64,000 nt of DNA, from the NCBI GenBank assembly GCA_017562135.1, contig QEYB01000229.1, positions 496,001 through 560,000 on the forward strand, given 5' to 3'. Position 1 is the first letter of the stretch. Each line of letters starts with the position of its first letter. Below are positions 36,501 through 48,100 of the stretch, piece by piece. The notes beneath the pieces are model-generated. The model made no database searches. It was not told where the DNA came from and saw only the letters and a program-made list of their open reading frames with translations. The translations under genes and the position numbers were made by a program. Origin of the DNA: Dipylidium caninum (taxonomy: Eukaryota > Platyhelminthes > Cestoda > Cyclophyllidea > Dipylidiidae).

Positions 36501-37437
36501 ACGCCGAAGTATCAGAAAGGAACAGACCAGAACTGATAGGAGGACGACGGAAGAGGGGAGGACTCTGCAGAAGACAGGCGATCTAGGCCTACGTCCCGTG
36601 CGGGCGAGGACAGCAGGCTGCATCAACTCCGGTTAGACCGTTGAGAAAACAGCGAAACACCCCCACTAGACAGGAAGGCAAGCGCGACCACCCGTCTTGC
36701 AGTAGACAACCCATCGAGAGAGCCTTCTGACCCCCGCCAACCCCGCCACGTCTCGCCGCCGATCATGGACGTACGTGGTAGCGAGGAAAAGGCGTCAGGA
36801 AAGAGGGAGGTCCGCCCCAACGCTTCTCTTAGTCTAACTCGTCATTTGCACGTGACCACCTCATCCTCCTTCGCTGTCTCTCCTACTCTGCGTCGTCTGA
36901 TGCCAATTTCCTCACAATGTTGTTAATCCTGCTCCGAGTGAGCAAGGCGGTCGGGACACAAGGATTCCCGGTAATGCCCGACAATGCGTATCCCGCACCC
37001 AACGCAACCACGCCTACCATTCCACACTCCCTGATCCTCCCCGCCCTATGACCCATCTGCCATCCACCGATGCCACTTAGGCGTCTTTCCTCCTCTTCTT
37101 CCGCCTGCCCCGAAACCGCGGGGATGAGAGTGAAAGCCAGTTGAGGGGAATCACAGTCTAAGTTTAGTCGAAAGGGAGTGGGAGGAGGCAGAGAGAAAGG
37201 AGAGCAAGCAAGAAAGAAAGAAAGAGGTAAACAAGGAAGCCATCGGAGAGGACTTTGCGTCTACTCCAGCCGTTTTAATGAAATCCAACCAAGCGAGGGG
37301 CCGAATGGCAAGACAAAAGGCGGCTGTCCTCCTCTACGCTTCCTCCCTCGGGGCCTAAAGCTACTCTACTGTCACGGACAAAACAAACTAAATTTTTTTA
37401 AGTAATACGATGTCAAGGGCGCAGGTTCAGTGTTAGT
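33522..37437. other. Intergenic region, AT-rich 33.5-36.3 kb, then GC-rich
   Basis: Short frames only. One at about 34456-34656 (+) encodes a small Cys-bearing peptide (CPESCSNPYKCG) in AT-rich DNA; it could be an exon of a secreted protein but has no other support. Purine-rich DNA (AAAGAAAGAAAG) is at 37190-37215. Nothing here is called as a gene. Confidence 0.4.
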
Positions 37438-38602
37438 CTACGATGTCGAGGGCGATGGAGTCCTGACGGAGATTTCGTCGGCTCTACCTGCCCGACTACT
37501 TGATGACTGCGCTGCAGTGAACACGGCGGCAGGCGGGGAGGAGAACGGGGACCCACTCACAGCACCGAATGGTTGAAGAGTCGCTCTGCGTGCTTGCACT
37601 GCATTCAAGAGTGTCGCTTTCGCTGTCGCTGGTGATGCTGATGTCGGTGCTGCTGGGTGGGCTGTCAAAGCTGCCGCCGCCGTTTCCGAAGTCCAGTTTC
37701 TGCGCCGCCACTACACAGAACACCGAGTTATCCGCGCGCGGTCCCCAGGTCTCCTGCCGCGACCGAACAATCTCAGCGGAGCTTTTCGGGAGGTAATCTG
37801 TCCCTCGTTGAGGAAATTTCTGGTCAGATCTCCTGGCGTGATGCTTTGCAGCCTTCGTGGGTTTGAGGGAGCAGGCAATTTGCTTGGTGCGGACATCGGA
37901 GGCGGCCGGCTCTCTCGGAATGATGCATCGTTCGCACTGAATTGGCGTGATGGTGTTCCTCGACGCCTCCGAGGAGGTCTTCTCACCTAAATTAACCGGT
38001 GTGAGAGCGCAACTTTTCGAGGATGTTTTAATCCTTTCGCCGATGTACCCGCCGACCGAGCTACTCTTCGACCAGTCGGACGACTTGCCCGACACTGAGT
38101 CCCTGTCCGAGAGCTTGGAATTCGGCTGCTGAGAGGTCACCGTCACATTGGTGAGCGAGGCCAGGGATGACGACGTGGAGCTGCCGCGTCGAATTGTTAT
38201 GCTCCCGCCGTGGTGGACAGTCTTCTGCTCCCTCGGCGCCTTCAGAGCCGCGTCCTCCTCTTCCACCCGGTCACCACTCGTCTTATCGGCGCTCGTGGAC
38301 TTGGCCTTAGCGTAGTTGGCCAAAATTCCCAGGACTTTGGTAAACTCCTCTTTTCCCTCGAAGCGCAGGGTGAGGAGATTCGTGTTATCGCCACTCACTC
38401 CACACACAACAATGACATTCTTCTCGCCTGAGTTGCGGATCTTTTCTCCCGCCGACAGTATCAGATCACGCGCCTGAGACTTGAAATCCCCCTTGGCTGC
38501 TCGACTTCGGTTCGGCCGCGTTCCCGGGGTGGGTGCGCCGCGACTGTTCTGCTCGGGGTCGCCGGAGAAGCTGAAGTGAGGCATCGCGGGGCGGAGTGAC
38601 AT
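37438..38602 (-). CDS. DUF5734-like family member F with half a domain; two exons
   Basis: Proposed CDS: 38602-37561, a 49-nt intron, then 37511-37438; 371 aa from MSLRPAMPHF (the second ATG at 38584 is equally possible). The long frame reads upstream to beyond 39 kb, but that part is Ser/Arg/Cys-rich without family features and is probably leader sequence. Only the second half of the family domain is present: ARDLILSAGEKI, a strand VIVVCGVSGD, a strand LLTLRFEGK and a closing helix (FTKVLGILANYAKAK). The Lys-rich first helix and early strands are missing or on an unseen upstream exon. The tail is Ser/Thr/Arg-rich. Without splicing the protein would end in an atypical Cys/Trp-rich stretch; with the intron removed it ends CSQSSSSRAGRADEISVRTPSPSTS in short, a family-like Ser-rich end. 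This supports the splice. Confidence 0.7.
37512..37560 (-). other. Predicted 49-nt intron of member F
   Basis: On the minus strand it reads GCT|GTGAGTGG ... TTCTCCTCCCCGCC ... TTCACTGCAG|CG. Donor and acceptor fit consensus and there is a pyrimidine tract. Splicing keeps the frame and restores a Ser-rich C-terminus. Confidence 0.6.
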
Positions 38603-41378
38603 GGGGAGACGCGGAGGCAGGGCTTTTCTCGGTGAGGCCTCCTGTGTGCTGCTGGTGCACACGCAGTCGTGTGGAGAGTGGGAAGCAGAGCGCCTACCAG
38701 GTCCGCCTGTCAACTTCGCTGCCTCTCTGGCGGTCGATAGGGCCACAGAGCTGCTCGAGCTGCCTGTCTCGCCCCTCCTCTCCTCCCCCTTCTCCGCAGC
38801 CTCCTCCGCCGCCCCCCCCCCACACCGCCGCTGCGTTCGCGCGCGTGAGTGTGTGCGCGCGTTTGAGTTGCAGATGCAAACGCAACTTCGATGTGTGACA
38901 ACGAGAAAGACGTGCAAGTTCGTCAAGCACCAACACAAACTCCGCCCTGTTAGCGGCTCTCTGTGTAGAGAGCCTTTAAGTAGCTTCTTCTCGGCTCGAA
39001 CGAGGCCTCGTGCAGATGAAAAGAGCATCATGAAAGCGTCAAGTGGAAGATTAATTTCGCCTGCCACTGGCATCTCCAACGCGCTGTCAAAGCCTTACTT
39101 TGTCGCATGCTCCTCGCTCAGACCAGCGTCAAAGGGGCCCAGCAGCCGCAGACTCGCCGCCATGGCGTTGACAGGAGACGTCAGCTTAACCTCCACTGTA
39201 CGCCGGTTGGTGCCTCTTCCTGGGGCGAAACGACGGCGTCAAACCGGCGATTTTGTAGGCGCCGCGGTGGCGGATGCTGGGCCGACGATGCTGGACGTGT
39301 CCCGACGACTGTAGTGGGAAACGACGTCAAACCCTCGGGGGTGTGAGACTTTCGGTGGCTAAATTCAAGCGGTACCGGAGTCTTCAACTCAGAATGATGG
39401 CACTTCAGCCGGTGGCGAGCTCGCTGTCGCAAAAGAACTGTGGTTATCGAAAACTGTTAAGGGGTTTTTGTGAATGCCCTGGGATTCCTCGCCACGGCGT
39501 CGACAGTTTTCCCATGGAATGGACCCCCACTCAACGCAGGCAACGTCAAAACTTCCTCTGGCGCAGCTGCTTTTCGACTGCCGGGGCGTTTCTTTGTCGT
39601 CCAGTGGAAGGAATTTCGCAAAAGACTGCAGTGGCGAGGGAGATCCGCAAACATTGTGAATGAATTTGGAGCTAATTAATACGAACACCTTGTCCGCCTC
39701 CACCTTTGGCAGGGCACTTCGTCGTGCTGAAGGCGGACTTCGTGGGACGAAAGGGTCCCCTCGGGGAGGAGCGGGGCGAGGCGGGGCTTCAGTCCGGCCA
39801 CTCCCGCCTGGGCTAAGTTCCCTCACGAGGACAAAATTGTGGCACCTTCATCGGTTCAAACGGCTGAAAAAAGGCTTCCTCGAGGAAGTCGAGGCCAACC
39901 GGACTCCCGTTCACCTCGCCTCTCTAGCATGGAGAAGGCGTTCGCGAGTCGTGAGCGAAGGCATTGGATGGCTTCGTCGACGTCGGGACGTCGGCCTCAA
40001 TCGCCTTCAACCGCCTGGGTGACACCTTCCTTCTATACTGTCCTCGTCTGATCAGAGCTCGTCTAGTCTCATCCGCTTTGCACTGTTCTGTAATGCGATC
40101 TGGTCTGTTTCGTTCCACTCCTCGGCCGGAAACAACGTCGGGGCAGTCACAATGTCATCCAACCTGCCTTGAGAGCGCGCCGAGGGCAGCCGGGTCATGT
40201 CGTAATGTGCCAAATCCTTCACCGTTGTACTTTTTTTTCGTCAAATTTATTCCACCGCTACGTCTACCATCTCCTTCTCGTCGCGCTGTGAAATGGGTAA
40301 AAATTACGGGGTTAGTTGGTCAAATTCGCTGACAGACACTCCTCCTTTGGCTCCTTCATTCCGCGTCCACGTCAGAAACCAATCACCCTGCGGCTGGGAA
40401 GAAAAGACCACACAGTCACCTCTCCTCTCCGGGCATGGCGTCCTTCATTGGCGTCTAGCGGAGCCTTCCATTGAATATGCTGCCTTGGACGCGAACATCC
40501 ACCGTCTTTCGCCTCTCCCCCCACCACTAACGCCTTCTCCGACTGCCAGAGCTGCGGAGGGGGATAGATGAGACTGCCGCCCACCGGCGGGTGGCGGCCA
40601 AACGTCATTTCGCCAAGTCCAGCCATGGTAGCGGCGCAGCAGTCCCACTTTCCACTTCCGGTAGCCTTCGCAGGAGTCCCCGGCGCGTCATTGCCTTGTT
40701 GACGTGGTCGAGCGATCCTCTGTCTCCACGTGGCAGCTGCTTCACATCTTTCAGCGGTTTCGTTTCGCTCCAGGTGCCGCTTTTACCGGAGGTTCATCGT
40801 CTGCAAGAAGTCGTAAAACTCTCACCTGACTCACGAGAGAGCGTCGAGAAACAGTTCTAGAAGACTCGTCAGGGCGAGGAAGTTTTCGTCGCCTCGACTT
40901 GAGGTTGACTTGAGCTCTGGGGGGTAACCGCGTCGGCTATCTGCTCCACAACCGCCGAAAGACGTCGACCTGGAGGCCGTCGCGTGGGGGGAATAAGTAG
41001 AGTACGCCTGCTCGGGGAAGCCCACGCCCCAGTCGCCAATTCTAGCCGCCAGTGGGGAGGTTTTCACCGAATGTCCTAATCCCCTCCACCCCCAAACATC
41101 CTTCGCGCGCTCGCAGACCCTGCCGTGGCGACCGAACTCGCTGCCTCCCCTCAGCGGGCCGAGAGGACTTAACCCCGTCTAGACTGGCCGTGTCTACTCA
41201 GCTCTACTCTGCTCTCAGTCCGACACCGCCGCTCGTCCAGGGGAGACACAGAAGGGGAAGTGGAGAAGTCGCGATTTATTTTGTCCCCTCGTGCCCCCCG
41301 TCAACGAAAGGACTGTCAAAGTAAGAGTGTAAGCACTAAGTCCGTAGTAATTAATCAGTCCCGGTCTACCATCCGCGT
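38603..41378. other. Intergenic region between members F and G
   Basis: GC-rich. It includes the likely 5' leader of member F (38603-39080), where the same frame happens to stay open, and the 3' UTR of member G near 41250-41378. The other frames overlap on both strands and look like chance. Confidence 0.45.
41275..41280 (-). terminator. Likely polyadenylation signal of member G
   Basis: AATAAA on the minus strand, about 100 bp past the TAG of the gene at 41379-42704; a typical distance. Confidence 0.55.
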
Positions 41379-42704
41379 CTAGCGGACCCGCGGTCGAGAT
41401 AGGGTCCTGCAGCGGCATGTTGGACACTCGACATATTCACCCGACGGTTGATGCTTCACCCCGTGTTTCTGCATCATTCTGTCCACTGTGTCCAAATCCG
41501 AGCTGGAAGAGGAGGAAGACGAGCTGGAATCCCTTCGTGAGTTGTGGTATTGCCAGACATTGACCTTGTTTTTCTGTCCACCTTTAGAGGAAGACGATGA
41601 TGAGCTGGATGATGACGACGACGAGGATGAGCTAGACGATGAAGACGACGATCGTCCTTTTTTCCCCTCGTTATCGGAATTAACGCTATCGGGAGATTCG
41701 CCTCTTGAGCCTCGCAGACGCACCAGTCGGTAAAGTTGAGTCTCCTCCAGAGTGTCATCGGCGGAGGCTCCCAAAGAGGACGATGACGACGAACTGGAGG
41801 ACGCATTACGCCCCTTACTCGCGTAGAGGTAAACACCACCGTTGTCCGACTTCACCATCCCCTTCCCCGGCACGTAGGACAGGTAGTTGACCTCGGTTGG
41901 GTGTTTGCCCTTTCTCGAGGCTCTCCCCCTCGTCGTGGGGTACATTTCCTTCGGCACCCCCTTTCTAGCGCCTTTGGCCGATTTCGAACGCTCCGACGCC
42001 TTCAACACGTCAGTTGACACGAAGGTGGAGATGCCCATGCCCTGTGGCGCCGGTATCGGTGTGCACCGAGTCGACAGGGAGGACGACCTCGAATGAGCCC
42101 TTTTCTGGGATGCCAGCGAGTTTCTGGGTCTCGAACTGACGGAGGGGGCTGAATCCTTCCTCGCAGATTGCCTCGCAGGGGTCGTTTTGCCTTGTCTCGA
42201 AGAGTCGCTCGAAGAGGAGCTACTCGAACGAATTGAGACAGGACTCGATTCACTAGTTCGGTCGTCACGCCTCGCCGGTACGGAGGTGGATCGTTCCGAA
42301 CTCTTCTCAGAAGCCGACGACTCCTCGGGCGGCGGCTCCTTCGCCTCGGACTTGGGCTTCTCTGGAACTTCCGCCTCATTGTTTAAAATAGCATGAAACT
42401 TCTTGAATTCCTCATCGTCGTAAAATTTAAGGGTGAATGTTTGACCCGCCTTCTTTTTACTATCCACCTTCGTGGCGACCACAATGATTTTCTGTGCCTG
42501 ATTCTTACGCGTCTTCTCTATCTCGCTGCGCACAATCGCCTCTTTCTTGTTCTTGAAGAGGACCTTCTCCTTGGTGATCTTGCATTTCGTTTGTTCCACC
42601 TTGGCCTTGGCTGCCTTCTGCAGGTCCTTTGTCATCCGGGCGTCCAATTTGGCCGCCTTCTTGTACTTGCTGACATGTACGTGGCTCAGCGCGAACTCGC
42701 TCAT
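41379..42704 (-). CDS. PH-like basic domain protein with poly-Ser tail and C-terminal CPxC (DUF5734-like family), member G
   Basis: 441 aa, one exon from the ATG at 42704 (MSEFALSHVHV). The frame is open above this but contains the TATA-like box at 42759-42764, so translation must start here. Domain, residues 1-115: a Lys-rich helix (VSKYKKAAKLDARMTKDLQKAAKAK), strands (CKITKEKVLFKNK, AIVRSEIEKTR, KIIVVATKVDS, TFTLKFYDD) and a closing helix (EFKKFHAILNNE). The tail carries STFVSTDVL, a VPGKGMV...GVYLYASKGRN element, three poly-Ser runs and VNVWQYHNSRR immediately before poly-Ser, all with counterparts in member C. It ends with GEYVECPTCRCR, a Cys cluster like those of member B and the left-edge gene. 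Poly-Ser is encoded by mixed AGC and TCN codons. A TATA box, short leader and AATAAA at 41275 make this the best-defined gene in the window. Confidence 0.88.
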   Translation of the reverse strand: MSEFALSHVHVSKYKKAAKLDARMTKDLQKAAKAKVEQTKCKITKEKVLFKNKKEAIVRSEIEKTRKNQAQKIIVVATKVDSKKKAGQTFTLKFYDDEEFKKFHAILNNEAEVPEKPKSEAKEPPPEESSASEKSSERSTSVPARRDDRTSESSPVSIRSSSSSSSDSSRQGKTTPARQSARKDSAPSVSSRPRNSLASQKRAHSRSSSLSTRCTPIPAPQGMGISTFVSTDVLKASERSKSAKGARKGVPKEMYPTTRGRASRKGKHPTEVNYLSYVPGKGMVKSDNGGVYLYASKGRNASSSSSSSSSLGASADDTLEETQLYRLVRLRGSRGESPDSVNSDNEGKKGRSSSSSSSSSSSSSSSSSSSSSSKGGQKNKVNVWQYHNSRRDSSSSSSSSSSDLDTVDRMMQKHGVKHQPSGEYVECPTCRCRTLSRPRVR

Positions 42705-42758
42705 GGGTGTCGGCAACAGACGCTCAACCAACTGCACCCCTCGCCGCGGCGAGGGCTT

Positions 42759-42764
42759 CTTATA
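42759..42764 (-). promoter_or_regulatory. Likely TATA box of member G
   Basis: TATAAG on the minus strand, directly after a run of C/G, 55-60 bp upstream of the ATG. Confidence 0.5.
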
Positions 42765-44721
42765 CCCCCCCGCGAGCACTTGACGCAGATCGAGTCGTCA
42801 TTCTCACCCGCGTGTCATCCGTACCAACGTCGTCTCTACGTGTGAGTAGGCGTCGCCATGACAACGGACCTTGGAAAAGGCGTGTAACGGCACCACGTCA
42901 ATGGCGGTGCAATGAACCGACTGTGACGATGACTGGTGCCACCTCAAGACGACTGGGGTGTGTATGAGAGTGCAATACAAGAGGCGATGTTAATCAGCGG
43001 CGTGTTTGCTGGCGCTGGCAAAGGTGGAACCTTTCCTTCGCCCCTCCGCCGCTCCGCTTCTGCTTTCATTGCAGGATGAAAAGGAGAGCCGAAAGATTGT
43101 GCTCGGGTGAGCCTCGAGTTATCGCGAAAATGTGCGGTCACTCGTGGTTGCTCGCCCCGAAGTCCATTCCTCTTTGACGCTGGTACCCCAGGGAAAGAGT
43201 CGACCAACGCCGGTTGCGACTGAGACCCGCCAAAACGTCCGTTTTGGCTTCCCAGGCTATGGAACACCTCAACAGTTAACTGGAGGAGAGAGCGTCAGGC
43301 GCCTTCGCAGTCGGGACAGGCTGCCGGGTGAAAGGAGAGCGATTCGTCTTCTCCCCTCTCCTGTCCGGCCAGCAGATGATGCCGGCGAAAAATGCCTGGC
43401 CTCACCCGCTCGCACCACCGGTTATGCCTTACGCGGTTTGGCTCGAAGCCTTAGAGACGAAGCGAGGCGAGGCGAGGCGAGGCTCTTGGCTTGTGCTGCG
43501 TCAAATGGCAACGATGAGGGAGGACCTCCGCCCTACTGTCGAAATGACACATTGTCTACCGACGCGGCTTGTCATGCAGCACTTTGACGCAGTTACTCAC
43601 ACCGACTTCACTCGCTCTCTCGAGAGCTCGGGGACGCCACACCAGTTGACAGCCACGTCTTTTGACAATGACCGCTTGCACAGACCACAACGACGCGACG
43701 GTAGGCTTTGATTAACCCGTCGCGGCAGCTGTCCGCCCGAACGTCCCATCTGGTGGCCGATGGCGTCGACACGCGCTCGGTTGCACCGATTTGGGCCGCG
43801 GAGGGCTCCATTTGGTTCGTGGGGCATCACAGCGGAACACAAGCTCTTTCGGTCTAATCACGCAAGCTCGAGACCTTCCGGTCCCGGTCACGGCAAGAAG
43901 ATGTAGAGCGTGGAGGTGACGCGGACCAGAGAATGCAGACAGGTCGGCAAAACTAAACCGATGCCATTTTTTGCCGCGTCCTCATCTGTCACTATTTGAT
44001 TGTCAGGCATGGAAACTGTGGGTCTCCGTTGCCCAGATCTCCCCCCCCCCCCCTCTAACCGATGCCCGCTTGGGCCTCTGCGTTTCTTTAAGGAAAGGGC
44101 TTCATCAAAGAACTCGCGCATGACAGAGGCCCCACGCACTACCAGTCACCATCCGCTTCCCGGTCGCCCGATCTTTGCTTCCAGGGCTGTTGGCTCGCCT
44201 GCCAACATCCTCCTCCCACCTGTGGAATGGCCAGTCCCGTGCTGCCTCAGCCTTCGGTCGTGAGGGTGGCGAGGACGGAAGGACGCGTGGGCGTTATGGG
44301 CAGAACCACCGAGGTTTCGTACGCCATATCCACGAGAAAACACACTGTTCCTCCCACCGCCCTGTAATGCTCTCGCCTGGCGGGGCGGAGACCGTCTCAC
44401 CAGCCGAGATGAGCGTCTAGGATGCTGCAAATGCGGAAAGAGGACGACGAACGACCCAGTGGAACACTTGGTGTGAATAAAAACTACACCGCGCATCTCT
44501 TTCTCGGTGGATGTCATTTCTCCCGCCTAAAAGGAGGACGAAAGTGTCAGAAGGCTGCACTCCGCTTTAACGGGGAGGGGACAGGATGCACGGTTTTAAA
44601 GGAAGACAACATGACGGGTGGTGAATGCTGTGAGTGATTCGCCTTCTCTCTTTCTCTGCCTCTACCTCTCTGCTTTTCTCACCTCTCCCTCCTTCTCTCT
44701 CTCTTTCTCTCTCTGTGATTG

Positions 44722-44727
44722 TATAAA
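44722..44727 (+). promoter_or_regulatory. TATAAA after a pyrimidine tract, no gene assigned
   Basis: TATAAAGG, a full TATA consensus, after about 80 bp of CT repeats. The array at 44863 follows about 135 bp later. It may be fortuitous. Confidence 0.2.
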
Positions 44728-44861
44728 GGGCGTATTTGTGGTTGCGATCTCATCCGCCTACACGGGCAGCGGATACTCACCTCTTCACTCGTGAAATGCA
44801 GCGCTTGCAGGGCGTTAATGACCGTGAATCACCTCCTATTCATGCACATTCACCTCTCAGG

Positions 44862-45100
<239 letters not shown>

Positions 45101-48100
45101 GAAGGGCCACTGCAGGCGGCTTGAGTGGGAGCCAAACCGCGCCTCCTGACTCCAGCAGGCTCCAAACAAGGCACCCTCGTATCCCCGGCTGGATGTCTGC
45201 TCTCCTCTAATTTCCTCTTCTACGTCAAAGGGGTCAGCCTCAAAGCTGACTTGTTTTGCCCTCTCAACTGGTCGTCTGCCCGCCTCGCCTTGTCGCTCCC
45301 TGGCTCCAGCCCGACTAGAGCAAACCCGGACAAGGGAGGATCAGCCTGCTGCTGGCCGAAGCACGGCCCCTTGACAGCCAGAGTCTATTCTCCCCCTGGG
45401 TAGGCCATAATACGCACACCCACGAGATTAAGTACGGAAAGTCCTGCCTTCCCTCGGAGCGGAGTTTCGGGCCGCCGTCTTCCCCGGCTCATCGTGTTAC
45501 AGTGAAGAGTGGCAGTGGTTAACGGTTTGGGGCATGGGCAAACGGTGCATTGGCAGGGGAGGCTTTCCACACACACCGCCGGCCTTCAAGGCAGGTCCTG
45601 ATATTTCGGGCAATTAAAGTTAGAGTTAACTGCATGGCGGTCCCCTTCTCCCACCCTGACAACTAGGCCAGCAGTCAAGCTGTCATTATGGCAAGATGAA
45701 GTAGAGAGAGAGCGAGGCGGATGGCGACACTTCACCGCGAAAGAACTCCACTTGTAATTGGAGACTGCCACGATGTCAGCGGCAGTTAACAGTGCACCTC
45801 GCAACAGCTTCAGTGAGCCGATCTGCTGCGCAGAAATACTCACACACAAGTCGCAACAGACACACACAAACGCATGCACGAAATTTATATTTTCGTGGCA
45901 GGGTTTTTAAACTGACATGAGCGACAGTGTCAGTGATTAACAGGCATCTTCCTTGTTGCGGCGTTGCTCTGTGTCCCTCGACAAAATCCCTGCCCGGTGA
46001 TTTCTGCGATGGCCTTCGAAAGACGAAATGTTCTGAGTACTCGAAATTCTCGTTAGTGATCCTGCAGAAAGCCAAAACACACACAAACACACGCAAACAC
46101 ACCCTTTTCCACCATTCAGGGTGTAATGACAAGCAAAAAAATAATACATGGTGTGGAGGTGGAGATCGATTGCTTCACAAGCTCAGGAGCGGCAACAGGT
46201 TTCTCTCATGCTTCTCACCGGGGTCCCACTTTAAGGCGCCTGGAGGAAAAATGATACTGTCCTCTTTTTCTCATAGTTGGTCGTAGATTTGACGCGAAGT
46301 TGGAAGGACTTGATCAAGGCAAGGCCGTGATTGTTCGGCTCACCACGAACAGAGGGAGAGTTCACTATGAGGTATCACCTAAGAATTAAGAGACTTTATC
46401 TCAAAGAAGAGTAAGAGAATTTCGTGTCAGGGAGCTGAAATAATCCGGGTATTAATAGACTAACTGCGCAAAATGATGTTCCTAAATCCGATTAAATCAC
46501 CCGACTACGGACCTGGAGGATAAGGATCCAATAGCAGGGAGAAATAAATTCATGATATAAGAGACAGTGGATATAAGCAGTTAGTTTTGAGGGAACTCAC
46601 CGATACGTCAATGTTTTTAGCCCTATTAGCAGCCATATTTGCCCGTCAGTTGACTTGTAAAAGTTCTACTTAAGATTATTTAAGTAGTACGGTTTAAAGT
46701 GTGAGATGCGTGTAAAACTTCGACCGTACGTCTGTGACGCTACACGTTGTAGGCGCATGATCGGTTACGAGAAGTAACAGTTGATTCCTCGCCTGCCTAT
46801 TGGGCCCGGGAAAATAATTTCCGTCTCGGAGGCAGAGGGACTTCCAACATTCTCTAAATTTCGGGTGAGTATTAATAAAGTAACGACGGTTGGAATGTCT
46901 CCACGGTGTTTTTCCTCCTTGTACTAATATAAAAGATATTGGCTTGAGCCTTACTTGATTATTAAAGCGGACTCCACTTCGGTGTACCATGTCTCGAGGT
47001 CGTGTACATTAAAATCACAGCACAATTTCCTTTTTAGAGTGGAAGCCAAAATGGGAGTCGCTAGTGTGGTAAAACTCAGTCACGTCACTGTACTCTCAAG
47101 CAATCCACGTATTTCCTCTCCCCACTCTGCTCCTCCTACTTTCCTTTCCAATGTCATAGAACTACGAAAATAGTTCTGCACGAATAAAAAAATTTCACAA
47201 AATTATTAATGTAATTGTTAACTATTTTACAGGAGGAAATGATATGTACAGGTGAGCGGGAACGAGGCTCATCACGGGGCCAGCACGAAAACAATGCGGG
47301 GCTCCCGGTGTGAGCAACGCGACTCATTAGTAATCCCATTGGCATACGGGTACTACACCCACAATGCAAGATATTCTTGTTATTATTGTCCCCATTGGGA
47401 TAGAAAATAAGAATTCTCCATTGTTTCGTAGGGGTTCGTAAATTTGCATATATTACATCAATCCCTGCAACTGCGGATTCGTGAAAACACGCCATCCGGT
47501 GTAAAAAACGCACTCGAGTTTGGTTATTCCATTAGTCGACTGTTTTAACTGCTGCGTTTCAGCCATCCCCATCTTCCTGGACCATATTACTTTATTTTAA
47601 TTGAGAAATCCGTCTGCTGGAATCTTAACATTACTAAAATCCCCCGCAAGGCATCATCGCAGCCTCCACGTCGCCCTCCCCTCGAGCCGCCCTCCTCCTC
47701 CCTTCCCCCCTCCCAACAACGTGGTCGCACGTGCCAGCAATAAAGCAGTCTTGATGGCCTTGAAGTAAACCAATCAAAAGGCTGCCGACGCCTGATAGGC
47801 TTGCGCGCCGTCCAATCGGATCGCAGGGAGGTGTGACATTTCTTGCCGTGTCGGTTGCACCTCCGAAGAGGAGTTTGTCTGGGATGAGAGCGAGAGAAAG
47901 GAGAGGGGGTGGGAGACAAAGGCCGACTTTTTTACAGACTTGTTTAGTGTTGATTCATGTCACGGATGTGCAGTCATGGTCATGATATTTTACGTAGGCG
48001 GATCCACCAGGTGTTTACGACCTCGCTGATAAGCTCGCATGCACACACGCACTCACAGGCATGCAATCAACCAACTTGGGCTCAATCACCGCTGACTAAT

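Noticed and set aside
38603..39079. Extension of member F upstream of the ATG at 38602
   Set aside because: Low-complexity Ser/Arg/Cys sequence unlike any paralogue, with a better-placed start downstream; treated as leader sequence.
41488..41733. Acidic plus-strand frame opposite the poly-Ser region of member G; a similar one opposite member C at 19705-19986
   Set aside because: Asp/Glu runs are the complement of Ser codon runs; these are antisense shadows of real genes.
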